Assembly: GCA_902793685.1 (NCBI GenBank)
Contig: CADBEN010000005.1
Location: forward strand, 124,001-188,000
Direction: 5' to 3'
DNA from: an uncultured Lachnospiraceae bacterium
GTDB lineage: Bacteria > Bacillota > Clostridia > Lachnospirales > Lachnospiraceae
DNA: 64,000 nt
A program made the translations under genes and the position numbers. A model generated the notes under the pieces. The model was not told the origin of the DNA, ran no database searches, and worked only from the letters and a program-made list of their open reading frames with translations. Below, one piece after another: positions 1 to 7,757 of this stretch (position 1 is its first letter; each line of letters begins with the position of its first letter).

Positions 1-600
1 AACATCATGCCCATGTACCCGGGCGACATCGGCCAGGGCTTCCGTGACAGCTTCTTCACGGTTTCATCCATCATGACGACCACAGGCTTCGGCACGGCGG
101 ACTTCGACAAGTGGCCGGATTTCTCCCGTTACCTGCTTTTGATCATCATGTGTATCGGCGCATCCGCGGGATCCACGGGCGGCGGCATGAAGGTCTCCCG
201 TCTGCTCCTGATGTTCAAGCATCTGAGAAGCCAGATGCGGCAGATGCTGCATCCGCGGAAGATTAGCCCGGTCCGCATGGACGGGCGGATCGTCGAGGAC
301 ACGGTCATGTTCGGAACCACTGCCTATATGGCTGCATATGCCATGATCTGCGTGATCTCGATGCTGATCGTCTCTCTGGACGGGAAAGGACTGGTCACCA
401 CGATCAGCGCGGTGATCGCGACCTTCAACAACATCGGCCCCGGTCTGGATATCGTTGGTACCACCGGAAACTTCAGTTCCTTCTCGGATATCTCGAAGTT
501 CGTGATGTCCATCGATATGCTGTTCGGGCGTCTTGAGATCTTCCCGATCCTCTTCCTGCTGTCACCGAGCGTGTGGCGGCGGAGAGCACTGAAAAAATGA
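1..600 (+). CDS. trkH: TrkH-family potassium uptake protein, C-terminal part (5' truncated by window)
   Basis: C-terminal ~199 residues of a Trk/Ktr potassium channel subunit of the cytoplasmic membrane, which works with a cytosolic TrkA/KtrA gating ring. The frame is open from base 1, so the start lies upstream. Two of the four pore-loop/selectivity-filter repeats are visible: TTTGFGTADF near residue 25 and NNIGPGL near residue 140, each followed by a hydrophobic helix. The segment GASAGSTGGGMK and the basic loop after it are typical of TrkH. The protein ends LLSPSVWRRRALKK and is followed at once by a terminator, so this is the last gene of its operon. TrkA is not in the window. Confident in the family; TrkH versus KtrB is less certain. 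Confidence 0.9.
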   Translation, partial: NIMPMYPGDIGQGFRDSFFTVSSIMTTTGFGTADFDKWPDFSRYLLLIIMCIGASAGSTGGGMKVSRLLLMFKHLRSQMRQMLHPRKISPVRMDGRIVEDTVMFGTTAYMAAYAMICVISMLIVSLDGKGLVTTISAVIATFNNIGPGLDIVGTTGNFSSFSDISKFVMSIDMLFGRLEIFPILFLLSPSVWRRRALKK

Positions 601-603
601 GAA

Positions 604-645
604 AATCCGCCATCATTACAGGAAAAATGATGGCGGATTCCTTTA
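604..645 (+). terminator. Rho-independent terminator after trkH
   Basis: Perfect 14-bp inverted repeat (604-617 with 626-639), an 8-nt loop, then a T-rich tail. It starts 4 nt after the trkH stop and separates trkH from the nucleoside importer. Confidence 0.85.
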
Positions 646-675
646 TCTCAGGGCAAGTTTTGGCATATCTGCGGA

Positions 676-704
676 TTGAAAGAGCCAGGAAGATGTGGTA
701 TACA
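676..704 (+). promoter_or_regulatory. Sigma-A promoter for the BMP lipoprotein gene
   Basis: TTGAAA (676-681), 17-nt spacer, TATACA (699-704), about 45 nt upstream of the start codon at 750. It is the only good -35/-10 pair between the trkH terminator and the gene. Confidence 0.6.
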
Positions 705-749
705 AAATAATTGCAATTTGTTCACTATGTTTATATGGAGGAAACAGAA

Positions 750-2051
750 ATGAGAAAAGTGTTAAGTGTCATGTGTGCAGTGACCATGGCAGGCGCACTG
801 CTGGCAGGCTGCGGCGGTTCTTCCGCTCCGGCTACCACGGCTGCTCCGGCAACTACCGCTGCTGCAGAGACCACCGCTGCTGCTGCTGAGACCAAGGCAG
901 AAGAGACCAAGGCTGAGGAGACCAAGGCCGAGGAGACCAAGGCTGAGGAAACCAAGGCCGAGGCTGCGGGCGCAGGCATCGCGAAGGAAGACCTGAAGAT
1001 CGGCATCATCTACATCGGCGATGAGAACGAGGGCTACACCGAGTCTCACATGAGAGGCATCGAGACCGCAGTCGAGGAGCTCGGCCTTTCCAAGGATCAG
1101 CTGATCGAGAAGACCAACATCGGCGAGGATGAGAGCTGCGCAGACGCTGCTGAGGATCTTGTCTCTGACGGCTGCCAGCTGGTGTTCGCAACCAGCTTCG
1201 GCCACGAGGATTACCTCATGGAAGTCGCGAAGAATCACCCGGATCTCCAGTTCGCGCATGCGACCGGTTTCCAGGCGGCTTCTTCCGGCCTTGACAACTT
1301 CGCCAACTACTTCGACAACATCTACGAGGCCCGCTATGTGTCCGGTATTGTCGCCGGCATGAAGCTGAAGGAGATGATCGACGAAGGAAAGATCACCGCA
1401 GATCAGGCGAAGATCGGCTATGTCGGCGCATATCCGTACGCAGAGGTTATTTCCGGATTCACTTCCTTCTTCCTTGGCGCAAGAAGCATCGTTCCGGAAG
1501 CTACCATGAAGGTCCTGTACACCAACAGCTGGGCAGATCTTGCTGCCGAGGCTGAGACTGCGAAGCAGCTCATCTCCGACGGCTGCGTCCTGATCGGCCA
1601 GCACGCTGACACCACCGGCGCTCCGTCTGCATGCCAGGAAGAGGGCGTTCCCTGTGTCGGCTACAACGTCGATATGACCAGCGTTGCTCCGGATGTCGCT
1701 CTGACCTCCCCGACCAACAACTGGGCTGTCTACTACAAGTACGCGATCGAGTGCGTCATGAACGGCGAGAAGATCAAGACTGACTGGGCTGAGGGCTTCA
1801 ACGAGGATGCAGTCCGCATCACCCCGCTGGGCAAGTCCATCGCAGCAGGTACCGAGGATGCGGTCAAGGAAGCTGAGGAAGCGATCAAGGCAGGCACCCT
1901 GCATGTCTTCGATACCAGCACCTTCACCGTCAACGGCGCTCCCATGGAAGACAGCGATTATGTCTTCGACGGCTACTTCCACGAGTCCGAGCTTGCCAGT
2001 GCCCCGGCATTCTCCGCGATCATTGACGGAATCGAGTCTGTAGTCGAATAA
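750..2051 (+). CDS. BMP-family ABC transporter substrate-binding lipoprotein (nucleoside type)
   Basis: Extracellular lipid-anchored receptor that captures a substrate, in this family usually a nucleoside, for the permeases encoded downstream. The start at 750 is preferred over the ATG at 711 because GGAGG (737-741) lies 8 nt before it and the signal peptide begins there (MRKVLSVM...). The lipobox LLAGC places the lipidated cysteine near residue 21. A low-complexity spacer follows, rich in A/T and then five copies of the pentapeptide ETKAE. The mature Bmp/Med domain begins near DLKIGIIYIGDENEGYTESH and includes GYVGAYPYAEVISGF, QHADTTGAPSACQEEGV and GYNVDM, all typical of the fold. It is about 433 aa, longer than usual because of the spacer. 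It has its own terminator, so it can be made in excess over the membrane subunits. Confidence 0.92.
   Translation: MRKVLSVMCAVTMAGALLAGCGGSSAPATTAAPATTAAAETTAAAAETKAEETKAEETKAEETKAEETKAEAAGAGIAKEDLKIGIIYIGDENEGYTESHMRGIETAVEELGLSKDQLIEKTNIGEDESCADAAEDLVSDGCQLVFATSFGHEDYLMEVAKNHPDLQFAHATGFQAASSGLDNFANYFDNIYEARYVSGIVAGMKLKEMIDEGKITADQAKIGYVGAYPYAEVISGFTSFFLGARSIVPEATMKVLYTNSWADLAAEAETAKQLISDGCVLIGQHADTTGAPSACQEEGVPCVGYNVDMTSVAPDVALTSPTNNWAVYYKYAIECVMNGEKIKTDWAEGFNEDAVRITPLGKSIAAGTEDAVKEAEEAIKAGTLHVFDTSTFTVNGAPMEDSDYVFDGYFHESELASAPAFSAIIDGIESVVE
888..962 (+). repeat. Five tandem 15-bp repeats coding for ETKAE
   Basis: Five in-frame copies of a 15-bp unit (GAGACCAAGGCNGAG-like), differing only at third positions and at one GAG/GAA. 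They encode the acidic/lysine spacer between the lipid anchor and the binding domain. Copy number could vary by slippage without breaking the frame. Confidence 0.9.
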
Positions 2052-2084
2052 GAATAAAGCCGTAAAAGCGGCTGCAAACTGAAC

Positions 2085-2127
2085 AGAACTTCCCGTGAGC
2101 TTAAGCAATCGGGGAGTTCTTTTCATT
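2085..2127 (+). terminator. Terminator after the BMP lipoprotein gene
   Basis: An 11-bp stem with one G-T wobble (2085-2095 with 2110-2120), then TTTCATTT. It lies between the lipoprotein gene and the ATPase gene, allowing more lipoprotein than ATPase. Confidence 0.75.
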
Positions 2128-2152
2128 TCCGAGTGTCACTGCGAAATAATTA

Positions 2153-2161
2153 TGCTATAAT
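2153..2161 (+). promoter_or_regulatory. Extended -10 promoter for the nucleoside importer ATPase/permease genes
   Basis: TGC-TATAAT (TATAAT at 2156-2161). No convincing -35 box lies 17 nt upstream (GTGTCA at 2133-2138). It follows the lipoprotein terminator, so the ATPase and permeases appear to have their own transcript. Confidence 0.55.
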
Positions 2162-2206
2162 CCCACTTATCTATGTTCTTTTATATGTGATATGGAGGAA
2201 ATGAGC

Positions 2207-3745
2207 GTGGAACACACGAACGCCATCGAGCTTCGGAACGTTACGAAACGCTTCGGCAGCGAGGTCATCGCCAACGATCACGTCAATCTTACGCTCCGCC
2301 AGGGCGAGATCCTCTCGATCCTGGGAGAAAACGGAAGCGGCAAGACGACGCTGATGAACATGCTTTCCGGAATCTATTTTCCGGATGAGGGACATATCCT
2401 GGTGAACGGACAGGAGGTCACGATCCGTTCTCCGAAGGATGCCTTTGCGCTGAAGATCGGAATGGTGCATCAGCATTTCAAGCTGATCCCCATCTTCACC
2501 GCGGCGGAGAACATCATCCTCGGTCTGGAAGGCCAGGGCAGGCTCGACATGAAGAAGGTCGAGTCGGAGGTTCAGCATCTGGTGGATAAATACGGGTTCC
2601 AGCTGGATCCCGCGGAGAAGGTCTACGCCATGTCGGTCTCCCAGAAGCAGACCGTCGAGATCATCAAGGTCCTGTACCGCGGCGCGGATATCCTGATCCT
2701 GGACGAGCCGACGGCAGTTCTGACCCCGCAGGAGACAGAGAAGCTGTTCAACGTTCTCCGGAACATGCGCGAGGACGGAAAGTCCATCATCATCATCACC
2801 CACAAGCTGAACGAGGTCCTGGAGATCTCCGACCGCGTCTCGGTGCTCCGAAAGGGAAAATATATCGGGACGGTGGATACGGCGAAGGCTTCGGTGGAGT
2901 CGCTGACGGAGATGATGGTCGGCCAGAAGGTGGATCTGGACATCCACCGCACCGAGCCCGTCAACATGGCGGACCGGCTGGTCTGTGAGGGCGTGGGCTG
3001 TGTGAACGTCGAGGGACTGAAGGTCCTGGACAATGTGAGCTTCACACTGAGAAGCGGAGAGATCCTGGGCATCGCCGGTATTTCGGGAAACGGCCAGAAG
3101 GAGCTTCTGGAATCCATCGCCGGACTGCAGGATCACGAAGGAAAGATCTACTATGTGGACGATGACGGAAGCCGGAAGGATCTCGGCGGCATGACGCCGA
3201 ACGAGATCGAGGCCCTGGGCGTCCGCCTGGCCTTTGTGCCGGAGGACCGTCTCGGCATGGGCCTGGTCGCTGACATGGACCTCACCGACAACGTGATGCT
3301 GCGTTCCTACCGGGCAGGAAAGTCCTTTGTCACGGACCGGAAGGCGCCGAAGCTTCTGGCGGAGCACATCGTGGACGACCTCGAAGTCGTGACGCCGGGC
3401 GTCAACACCCGCATCGTGAACCTCTCCGGCGGAAACGTACAGAAGGTCCTGGTGGGCCGCGAGATCTCCGGAAAGCCGAAGGTCATGATGGCTGCATATC
3501 CGGTCCGCGGACTGGACATCAATTCTTCATACCTGATCTACAATCTGTTAAGCCAGCAGAAGGAACACGGCGCTGCCGTCATCTGCGTCGGCGAAGACCT
3601 GGACGTCCTCCTGGCGCTCTGCGACCGGATCCTGGTGCTGCAGGGCGGAAGATGCGCAGGAATCGTGGAGGCGCGCAGCGTATCCAAGGAAGAAGTGGGA
3701 CTGATGATGACAGGTTCCGGAAAGGGGGCAGCGCATGCAGAATAA
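2207..3745 (+). CDS. ABC transporter ATP-binding protein with two nucleotide-binding domains (nucleoside import)
   Basis: Energises import of the substrate delivered by the BMP lipoprotein; cytoplasmic face of the membrane. Two fused ABC domains, as in RbsA and the NupA/YufO group. Domain 1 has Walker A GENGSGKTT, LILDEPTAVLTPQE as Walker B and the following loop, and a degenerate signature (AMSVSQKQTVEI). Domain 2 has a relaxed Walker A (GISGNGQKE), a good signature (NLSGGNVQKV) and a Walker B region AAYPVRGLD lacking the usual glutamate, as is common for the second domain of this family. I chose GTG 2207 because GGAGG (2194-2198) is 8 nt before it. ATG 2192 contains that Shine-Dalgarno sequence and ATG 2201 is only 2 nt from it. 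The gene overlaps the next by 11 nt. Confidence 0.9.
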   Translation: MEHTNAIELRNVTKRFGSEVIANDHVNLTLRQGEILSILGENGSGKTTLMNMLSGIYFPDEGHILVNGQEVTIRSPKDAFALKIGMVHQHFKLIPIFTAAENIILGLEGQGRLDMKKVESEVQHLVDKYGFQLDPAEKVYAMSVSQKQTVEIIKVLYRGADILILDEPTAVLTPQETEKLFNVLRNMREDGKSIIIITHKLNEVLEISDRVSVLRKGKYIGTVDTAKASVESLTEMMVGQKVDLDIHRTEPVNMADRLVCEGVGCVNVEGLKVLDNVSFTLRSGEILGIAGISGNGQKELLESIAGLQDHEGKIYYVDDDGSRKDLGGMTPNEIEALGVRLAFVPEDRLGMGLVADMDLTDNVMLRSYRAGKSFVTDRKAPKLLAEHIVDDLEVVTPGVNTRIVNLSGGNVQKVLVGREISGKPKVMMAAYPVRGLDINSSYLIYNLLSQQKEHGAAVICVGEDLDVLLALCDRILVLQGGRCAGIVEARSVSKEEVGLMMTGSGKGAAHAE

Positions 3746-4826
3746 AGAACCACTGTTCCGCATGACAAAGCGGAGCCAGATCAGCTTCGGAATGATCGTG
3801 CTGATCCACCTGATCGCCCTGGTGCTGGCGCTGATCGTCTGTGCAGTCGTCATCGTCCTCATCACCCATGTCAATCCGCTGGGGGTCTACAGCGCCATCT
3901 ATGAAGGCGCCGTCGGAAACTCCCGGAGATTCTGGGTCACGGTCCGCGAGACGGTGGTCCTGCTCCTGATCGCGGTGGGCCTGACGCCTGCGTTCCGGAT
4001 GCGTTTCTGGAATGTCGGCGCAGAGGGCCAGATCCTGATGGGCGGCATGATCAGCGCGGCTCTCATGATCTACTGCGGCGGAAAGCTTCCGAACTTCCTT
4101 CTGATCCTTGCCATGCTGCTGGGAAGCATCCTGGCCGGCATGATCTGGGGTCTGATCCCCGCCTATTTCAAGGCGAAATACAATACGAACGAGACGCTGT
4201 TCACCCTGATGATGAACTACGTGGCAATGCAGCTGGTCAACTACGCCATCTGCTTCTGGGAGAACCCGAAGGGCTCCAACACGGTGGGTATTATCAATAA
4301 GAAGACGAATTACGGCTGGTTCCCCTCCATCGCGGGCAATCCGTATATCCTGAACGTGCTGATAGTCCTCGCCGTGACGCTGCTGATGTCCTGGTACCTG
4401 CGCCGTTCGAAACAGGGCTTTGAGATCGCAGTGGTGGGCTCCAGCCAGAACACCGCGAGGTATGCAGGCATCAACGTAAAAAGAGTCATCCTGCGGACCA
4501 TGGCCATCTCCGGCGCCATCTGCGGACTGGCGGGCTCCATCATCGTCGGCGGCTCCAGCCACACTCTTTCCACCAGCACGGCCAACGGCCGCGGATTCAC
4601 GGCGATCATCGTCGCCTGGATGTCCGGATTCAACCCGCTGTTCATGCTGATCATTTCGGGACTGCTGATCTTCATGCAGCAGGGCGCGATCCAGATCGCG
4701 ACCCAGTTCAAGCTGAACGAGAGCTTTTCCGACATCATCACCGGCATCATCCTGTTTTTCCTGATCGGGTGCGAGTTCTTCATCCGCTATAAGGTCGAAA
4801 TCCGAAAGAAAGGAGAGGAAGCGTAA
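3735..4826 (+). CDS. ABC transporter permease (nucleoside importer, subunit 1)
   Basis: First membrane subunit of the importer, 363 aa, of the BPD_transp_2 (RbsC/YufP-like) family. It begins with a short basic segment, then a long hydrophobic helix (IVLIHLIALVLALIVCAVVIV), and has about 8-10 membrane spans. Family hallmarks are TPAFRMRFWNVGAEGQILMGG and the GFEIAVVGSSQNTARYAGINV segment, which contacts the ATPase. It starts inside the end of the ATPase gene and ends in a TAATG overlap with the second permease, so the three are translationally coupled. Confidence 0.9.
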   Translation: MQNKEPLFRMTKRSQISFGMIVLIHLIALVLALIVCAVVIVLITHVNPLGVYSAIYEGAVGNSRRFWVTVRETVVLLLIAVGLTPAFRMRFWNVGAEGQILMGGMISAALMIYCGGKLPNFLLILAMLLGSILAGMIWGLIPAYFKAKYNTNETLFTLMMNYVAMQLVNYAICFWENPKGSNTVGIINKKTNYGWFPSIAGNPYILNVLIVLAVTLLMSWYLRRSKQGFEIAVVGSSQNTARYAGINVKRVILRTMAISGAICGLAGSIIVGGSSHTLSTSTANGRGFTAIIVAWMSGFNPLFMLIISGLLIFMQQGAIQIATQFKLNESFSDIITGIILFFLIGCEFFIRYKVEIRKKGEEA

Positions 4827-5809
4827 TGGAAGTCATTCTGACATTTATACAGCGCGCCATCATGCAGGGCATTCCGATCCTTTTCGGCGCATCCGGCGAG
4901 ATCCTGACAGAGAAATCCGGAAACCTGAACCTCGGTATTCCCGGCATCATGTACATGGGCGGCGTTTCGGGACTGATCGCGGGCTTCCTCTATGAGAAGG
5001 CAGCAGGAGAGAACGCCAGCGGATTCCTGGGCGTCCTGATCTCTTTCCTGTTTTCTATCTTCGTGGCGGTGCTCGGCGGTCTGATCTACAGTGTCCTGAC
5101 CATCACTCTCAGGGCAAACCAGAACGTCGTCGGTCTTGCGCTGACCACCTTCGGCGTCGGCTTCGGAAACTTCTTCGGCGGCTCTCTGTCCCAGCTGGCA
5201 GGCGGCGTCGGCCAGATCTCCGTCAAGGCGACTGCGGCGGCCTACCGCACTACTGTCCCCGGCCTTTCGAATATTCCGGTCATCGGGAAGATCCTGTTTT
5301 CCTATGGATTCCTGACCTATCTGGCGATCATTATCGCCCTGTGCCTGAATTACTTCCTGCTGCACACCCGGAAGGGCCTGAACCTTCGCGCAGTGGGTGA
5401 GAACCCGGGCACCGCGGATGCAGCCGGTATCGACGTCACGAAGTACAAGTACATCGCTACCATGACCGGCGCCGGCATTGCGGGACTCGGCGGCCTCTAC
5501 TTCGTCATGGAATATCTGTCCGGCACCTGGGGCAACAACGGCTTCGGCGACCGCGGCTGGCTTGCCGTGGCCCTGGTCATCCTGTCCATCTGGAATGCGC
5601 GGAACGCCATCTGGGGCTCCATCCTGTTCGGCGCGCTTTACATCCTGTATCTGTATATCCCGGGGCTTTCGCGGTCGATGCAGGAGATCTTCAAGATGAT
5701 CCCATACGTGGTCACGATCCTGGTCCTGATCATCACGAGCCGGAAGAACCGGCCGGAGGACCAGCCGCCGGCAAGCCTTGGCCTGTCCTACTTCCGTGAG
5801 GAGCGGTGA
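4826..5809 (+). CDS. ABC transporter permease (nucleoside importer, subunit 2)
   Basis: Second membrane subunit, 327 aa, paralogous to the preceding permease (YufQ/NupC-like). It starts on the last base of the upstream stop codon (TAATG) and has a good AGGAGAGG ribosome binding site inside that gene. Family marks are ILTEKSGNLNLGIPGIMYMGG near the N-terminus and GLNLRAVGENPGTADAAGIDV, the cytoplasmic coupling segment. The last ~20 residues are polar and cytosolic. A terminator follows 28 nt after the stop. With the lipoprotein and the double ATPase this makes a complete importer. Confidence 0.9.
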   Translation: MEVILTFIQRAIMQGIPILFGASGEILTEKSGNLNLGIPGIMYMGGVSGLIAGFLYEKAAGENASGFLGVLISFLFSIFVAVLGGLIYSVLTITLRANQNVVGLALTTFGVGFGNFFGGSLSQLAGGVGQISVKATAAAYRTTVPGLSNIPVIGKILFSYGFLTYLAIIIALCLNYFLLHTRKGLNLRAVGENPGTADAAGIDVTKYKYIATMTGAGIAGLGGLYFVMEYLSGTWGNNGFGDRGWLAVALVILSIWNARNAIWGSILFGALYILYLYIPGLSRSMQEIFKMIPYVVTILVLIITSRKNRPEDQPPASLGLSYFREER

Positions 5810-5837
5810 CCGGGTCCATGAGAATGAACATCTGCGC

Positions 5838-5878
5838 AGGAGCCTGCCGGTCGGTTGTGCCGGCAGGTTCCTTTCTGT
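5838..5878 (+). terminator. Terminator closing the nucleoside importer operon
   Basis: A 13-bp stem with one G-T pair (5838-5850 with 5860-5872) and a 9-nt loop, followed by TTCTGT. The T tract is short but the stem is strong. The rest of the 244-nt gap up to 6053 holds the apbE promoter and operator. Confidence 0.7.
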
Positions 5879-5989
5879 AATGAGAACTCTCTATCTGAGT
5901 TCCACTTAACGTTCCCTGAAAGAAAAAACGATTGCGGCGGAAGCTGCTCCCGCTCCTGCGGTTTTCCTTCAGGGGCCGGAGATGTCTCG

Positions 5990-6017
5990 TTGACAAATCG
6001 GATCCAAAAGGTATAAT
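5990..6017 (+). promoter_or_regulatory. Consensus sigma-A promoter of apbE
   Basis: Perfect TTGACA (5990-5995) and TATAAT (6012-6017) with a 16-nt spacer. Expected start of transcription is near 6024, exactly where a palindrome begins, implying a strong promoter that is repressed. Confidence 0.85.
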
Positions 6018-6023
6018 TATATA

Positions 6024-6039
6024 GTTAGATACATCTAAC
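6024..6039. promoter_or_regulatory. Palindromic operator at the apbE transcription start
   Basis: GTTAGAT-AC-ATCTAAC, a perfect 7-bp inverted repeat 6 nt downstream of the -10 box. The half-sites TTAG...CTAA recur at 7164-7177 upstream of the next gene. The position suits a repressor. The sequence is loosely like DtxR/IdeR-type metal-regulator sites, but that assignment is inference. Confidence 0.6.
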
Positions 6040-6053
6040 AGCATGGAGCTTTC

Positions 6054-7109
6054 ATGGTCAGAAAAGTGATTCTTTTGTTCCTTTCGGTGATGCTTCTGAC
6101 GGGCTGCAGCGGCGCGTCTTCCGGTGCCGGCAGCGCGGCTTCCGGAGCATCCGGCAGTGCCGAAGCTTCCGAAGCCCGGCGCGATTTCTTCGCGATGGAC
6201 ACCTTTATGACGCTGACGGTCTTCGGGCCGGACGCGGAGGCGGCATGTGACGCCGCGGTGGCGGAGATCGACCGGCTGGACCGGCTTTTCTCCACCGGGA
6301 ATCCGGAGAGCGAGGTGTCGAAGCTGAACGCTGCCGGAAGCCTGGTGCTCTCGGAGGACGGGCAGATCCTGGTGAAACGATCGCTGGAGACCTGGAAGGA
6401 TACGGATGGGGCTTTTGACATCGCCATCTATCCGATCATGGATGCCTGGGGCTTTACCGGGGAAGACCGGCACGTCCCGGCGCCGGAGACCCTCGCGAAG
6501 CTTCTGCCGTTATGCGACGCGGGAAAGCTTCAGCTTGACGAGGACAGCGGTGAACTGAAGCTTCCGGAAGAAGGCATGATGATCGACCTCGGCGGCGTAG
6601 TGAAAGGGTATGCCTCGGCCGGCGTGATCGGGATCCTGAAGTCGAGGGGGATCGAGAGCGCCTGCCTGAATCTGGGCGGAAACGTCCAGGTCCTCGGAAA
6701 GAAGCAGAACGGGAATCCATGGCGTATTGCCATCCGCGACCCGGAGAAGGAGGACCGGTATCTCGGGGTCCTGCATCTCACGGACACTGCGGCCATCACC
6801 TCCGGCGGCTATGAGCGTTTCTTTGAGGAGGACGGGAAGACCTATCACCACATCATCGACCCGGAGACCGGATATCCGGCGGAGAACGGACTGACCTCAG
6901 TCACCATCATCACGCCGGACGGGACGCTGGCGGACATGCTTTCCACCTCCCTCTATATTCTCGGAACGGACCGGGCGATCCGGTACTGTGAAGAGCACCG
7001 GGGGGAATTCGACGCCATCCTGTTTACGGACGAGCGGAAGATGTACGCGACGGCCGGGCTCAGGGACATCCTCCAGCCCACCGGCAGCGTGACCTGGATC
7101 GCGGAATAA
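6054..7109 (+). CDS. apbE: FAD:protein FMN transferase (ApbE), lipoprotein
   Basis: Transfers FMN from FAD to a threonine of secreted or membrane proteins (flavinylation), outside the cytoplasmic membrane. 351 aa. It has a signal peptide and lipobox (LLTGCSG, cysteine near residue 19), then a Ser/Gly/Ala-rich linker. The ApbE fold contains FFAMDTFMTLTVFG, DIAIYPIMDAWGF, the FAD-binding IDLGGVVKGYA, NLGGNVQVLG, and HHIIDPETGYPAENGLTSVTII with the metal-binding Asp/Thr region (DGTLADMLSTSLYILG). GGAG 5 nt upstream supports ATG 6054. Candidate substrates in the window are RnfD and RnfG, about 41 kb away, and the secreted protein just downstream. It has its own promoter, operator and terminator. 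Confidence 0.93.
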   Translation: MVRKVILLFLSVMLLTGCSGASSGAGSAASGASGSAEASEARRDFFAMDTFMTLTVFGPDAEAACDAAVAEIDRLDRLFSTGNPESEVSKLNAAGSLVLSEDGQILVKRSLETWKDTDGAFDIAIYPIMDAWGFTGEDRHVPAPETLAKLLPLCDAGKLQLDEDSGELKLPEEGMMIDLGGVVKGYASAGVIGILKSRGIESACLNLGGNVQVLGKKQNGNPWRIAIRDPEKEDRYLGVLHLTDTAAITSGGYERFFEEDGKTYHHIIDPETGYPAENGLTSVTIITPDGTLADMLSTSLYILGTDRAIRYCEEHRGEFDAILFTDERKMYATAGLRDILQPTGSVTWIAE

Positions 7110-7124
7110 AGAAAAGAGCAAAGG

Positions 7125-7153
7125 AAAAGCCGTGCCCGGCGCGGCTTTTTTTA
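7125..7153 (+). terminator. Terminator after apbE
   Basis: AAAAGCCG (7125-7132) pairs with CGGCTTTT, with further pairs inside, followed by a run of seven T. It ends apbE just before the operator of the next gene. Confidence 0.8.
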
Positions 7154-7163
7154 AAGTACTGAG

Positions 7164-7188
7164 TTAGCTATAGCTAATTATAATTAGC
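7164..7188. promoter_or_regulatory. Overlapping palindromes and -10 box upstream of the secreted-protein gene
   Basis: TTAGCTATAGCTAA (7164-7177) is a perfect palindrome sharing the TTAG-N6-CTAA layout of the apbE operator. A second perfect palindrome, GCTAATTATAATTAGC (7173-7188), overlaps it and contains a TATAAT box (7179-7184). The -35 region is poor (GTACTG at 7156-7161). The sites sit where a regulator could block or aid RNA polymerase, suggesting co-regulation with apbE. Confidence 0.6.
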
Positions 7189-7190
7189 GG

Positions 7191-7373
7191 ATCAAAACGA
7201 TTTGCTGTCAGGATGATAGCAAACCGGAGCTTACGACCGGCTGTAGAAATCAGATGACTGCGGCCAGGAAACTGTAGCGAGGTAACGATCCGTCATCCTG
7301 CCGGCGCGTGCTTCTGAATCAAGGAAGAAGAGGCGCAGACCGGCGGGACGGTTAAAAAGAAGGAGGTAATAGA
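7191..7373 (+). promoter_or_regulatory. Long structured 5' leader, possible pseudoknot
   Basis: About 183 nt lie between the expected transcription start and the start codon. TTTGCT (7201-7206) pairs with AGCAAA (7218-7223). The loop between them carries CAGGATGA (7209-7216), complementary to TCATCCTG (7293-7300), so a pseudoknot is possible. A CCGG...CCGG hairpin (7224-7240) lies between. I do not recognise a known riboswitch class. Confidence 0.4.
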
Positions 7374-7685
7374 TTGAGTAGAAAGAGCTTTGCTTTGAAG
7401 AGGACACTGGCGGTCCTTCTCTCTGCCGCCATGGTGTTCGGACCGGCCGGGACTCCGGCCTATGCGGAGACTGCGGCGCAGACAGAGGAACTGCAGGCTT
7501 CGGGAGAACCGCAAAAGAGTACGGAACTTCCGGCAGAGAACAACACCGGCAGCGGGACGGGATCAGTCGGCAGCGGCACGGACATTGCGACCGGAAGCAA
7601 CGCGGAGACGGCCACCGGCAGCAATGCGGAGACCGCCACCGGCAGCGACGCCATTTCGGAGGACAATCCGGACGGGACGATCTAA
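7374..7685 (+). CDS. N-terminal fragment of the interrupted secreted protein (signal peptide and linker)
   Basis: 103 residues from a TTG start with a strong AAGGAGGT ribosome binding site 6-7 nt upstream. A classical signal peptide (KRTLAVLLSAAMVFGPAGTPAYA, cleaved after AYA) is followed by a Ser/Thr/Gly/Asn/Glu-rich linker in which ATGSNAET is repeated (7588-7655). No folded domain is visible. The frame stops at TAA 7683 and resumes directly after it. Alone it would be a short exported disordered peptide. Confidence 0.7.
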   Translation: MSRKSFALKRTLAVLLSAAMVFGPAGTPAYAETAAQTEELQASGEPQKSTELPAENNTGSGTGSVGSGTDIATGSNAETATGSNAETATGSDAISEDNPDGTI

Positions 7686-7757
7686 GATGACGTCACAGGC
7701 ACAAGCAGCAACGCGGATCCGGTACCGGCAGAAGAGGACGAACCGTTTTTTGTCCTG

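Noticed and set aside
2192..3745. ATG 2192 as start of the ABC ATPase
   Set aside because: The only Shine-Dalgarno sequence is inside its first codons (2194-2198); GTG 2207 is at the right distance.
7201..7300. FMN or cobalamin riboswitch upstream of the Tp47-domain gene
   Set aside because: None of the conserved core sequences of these classes could be found; only an unassigned fold is claimed.
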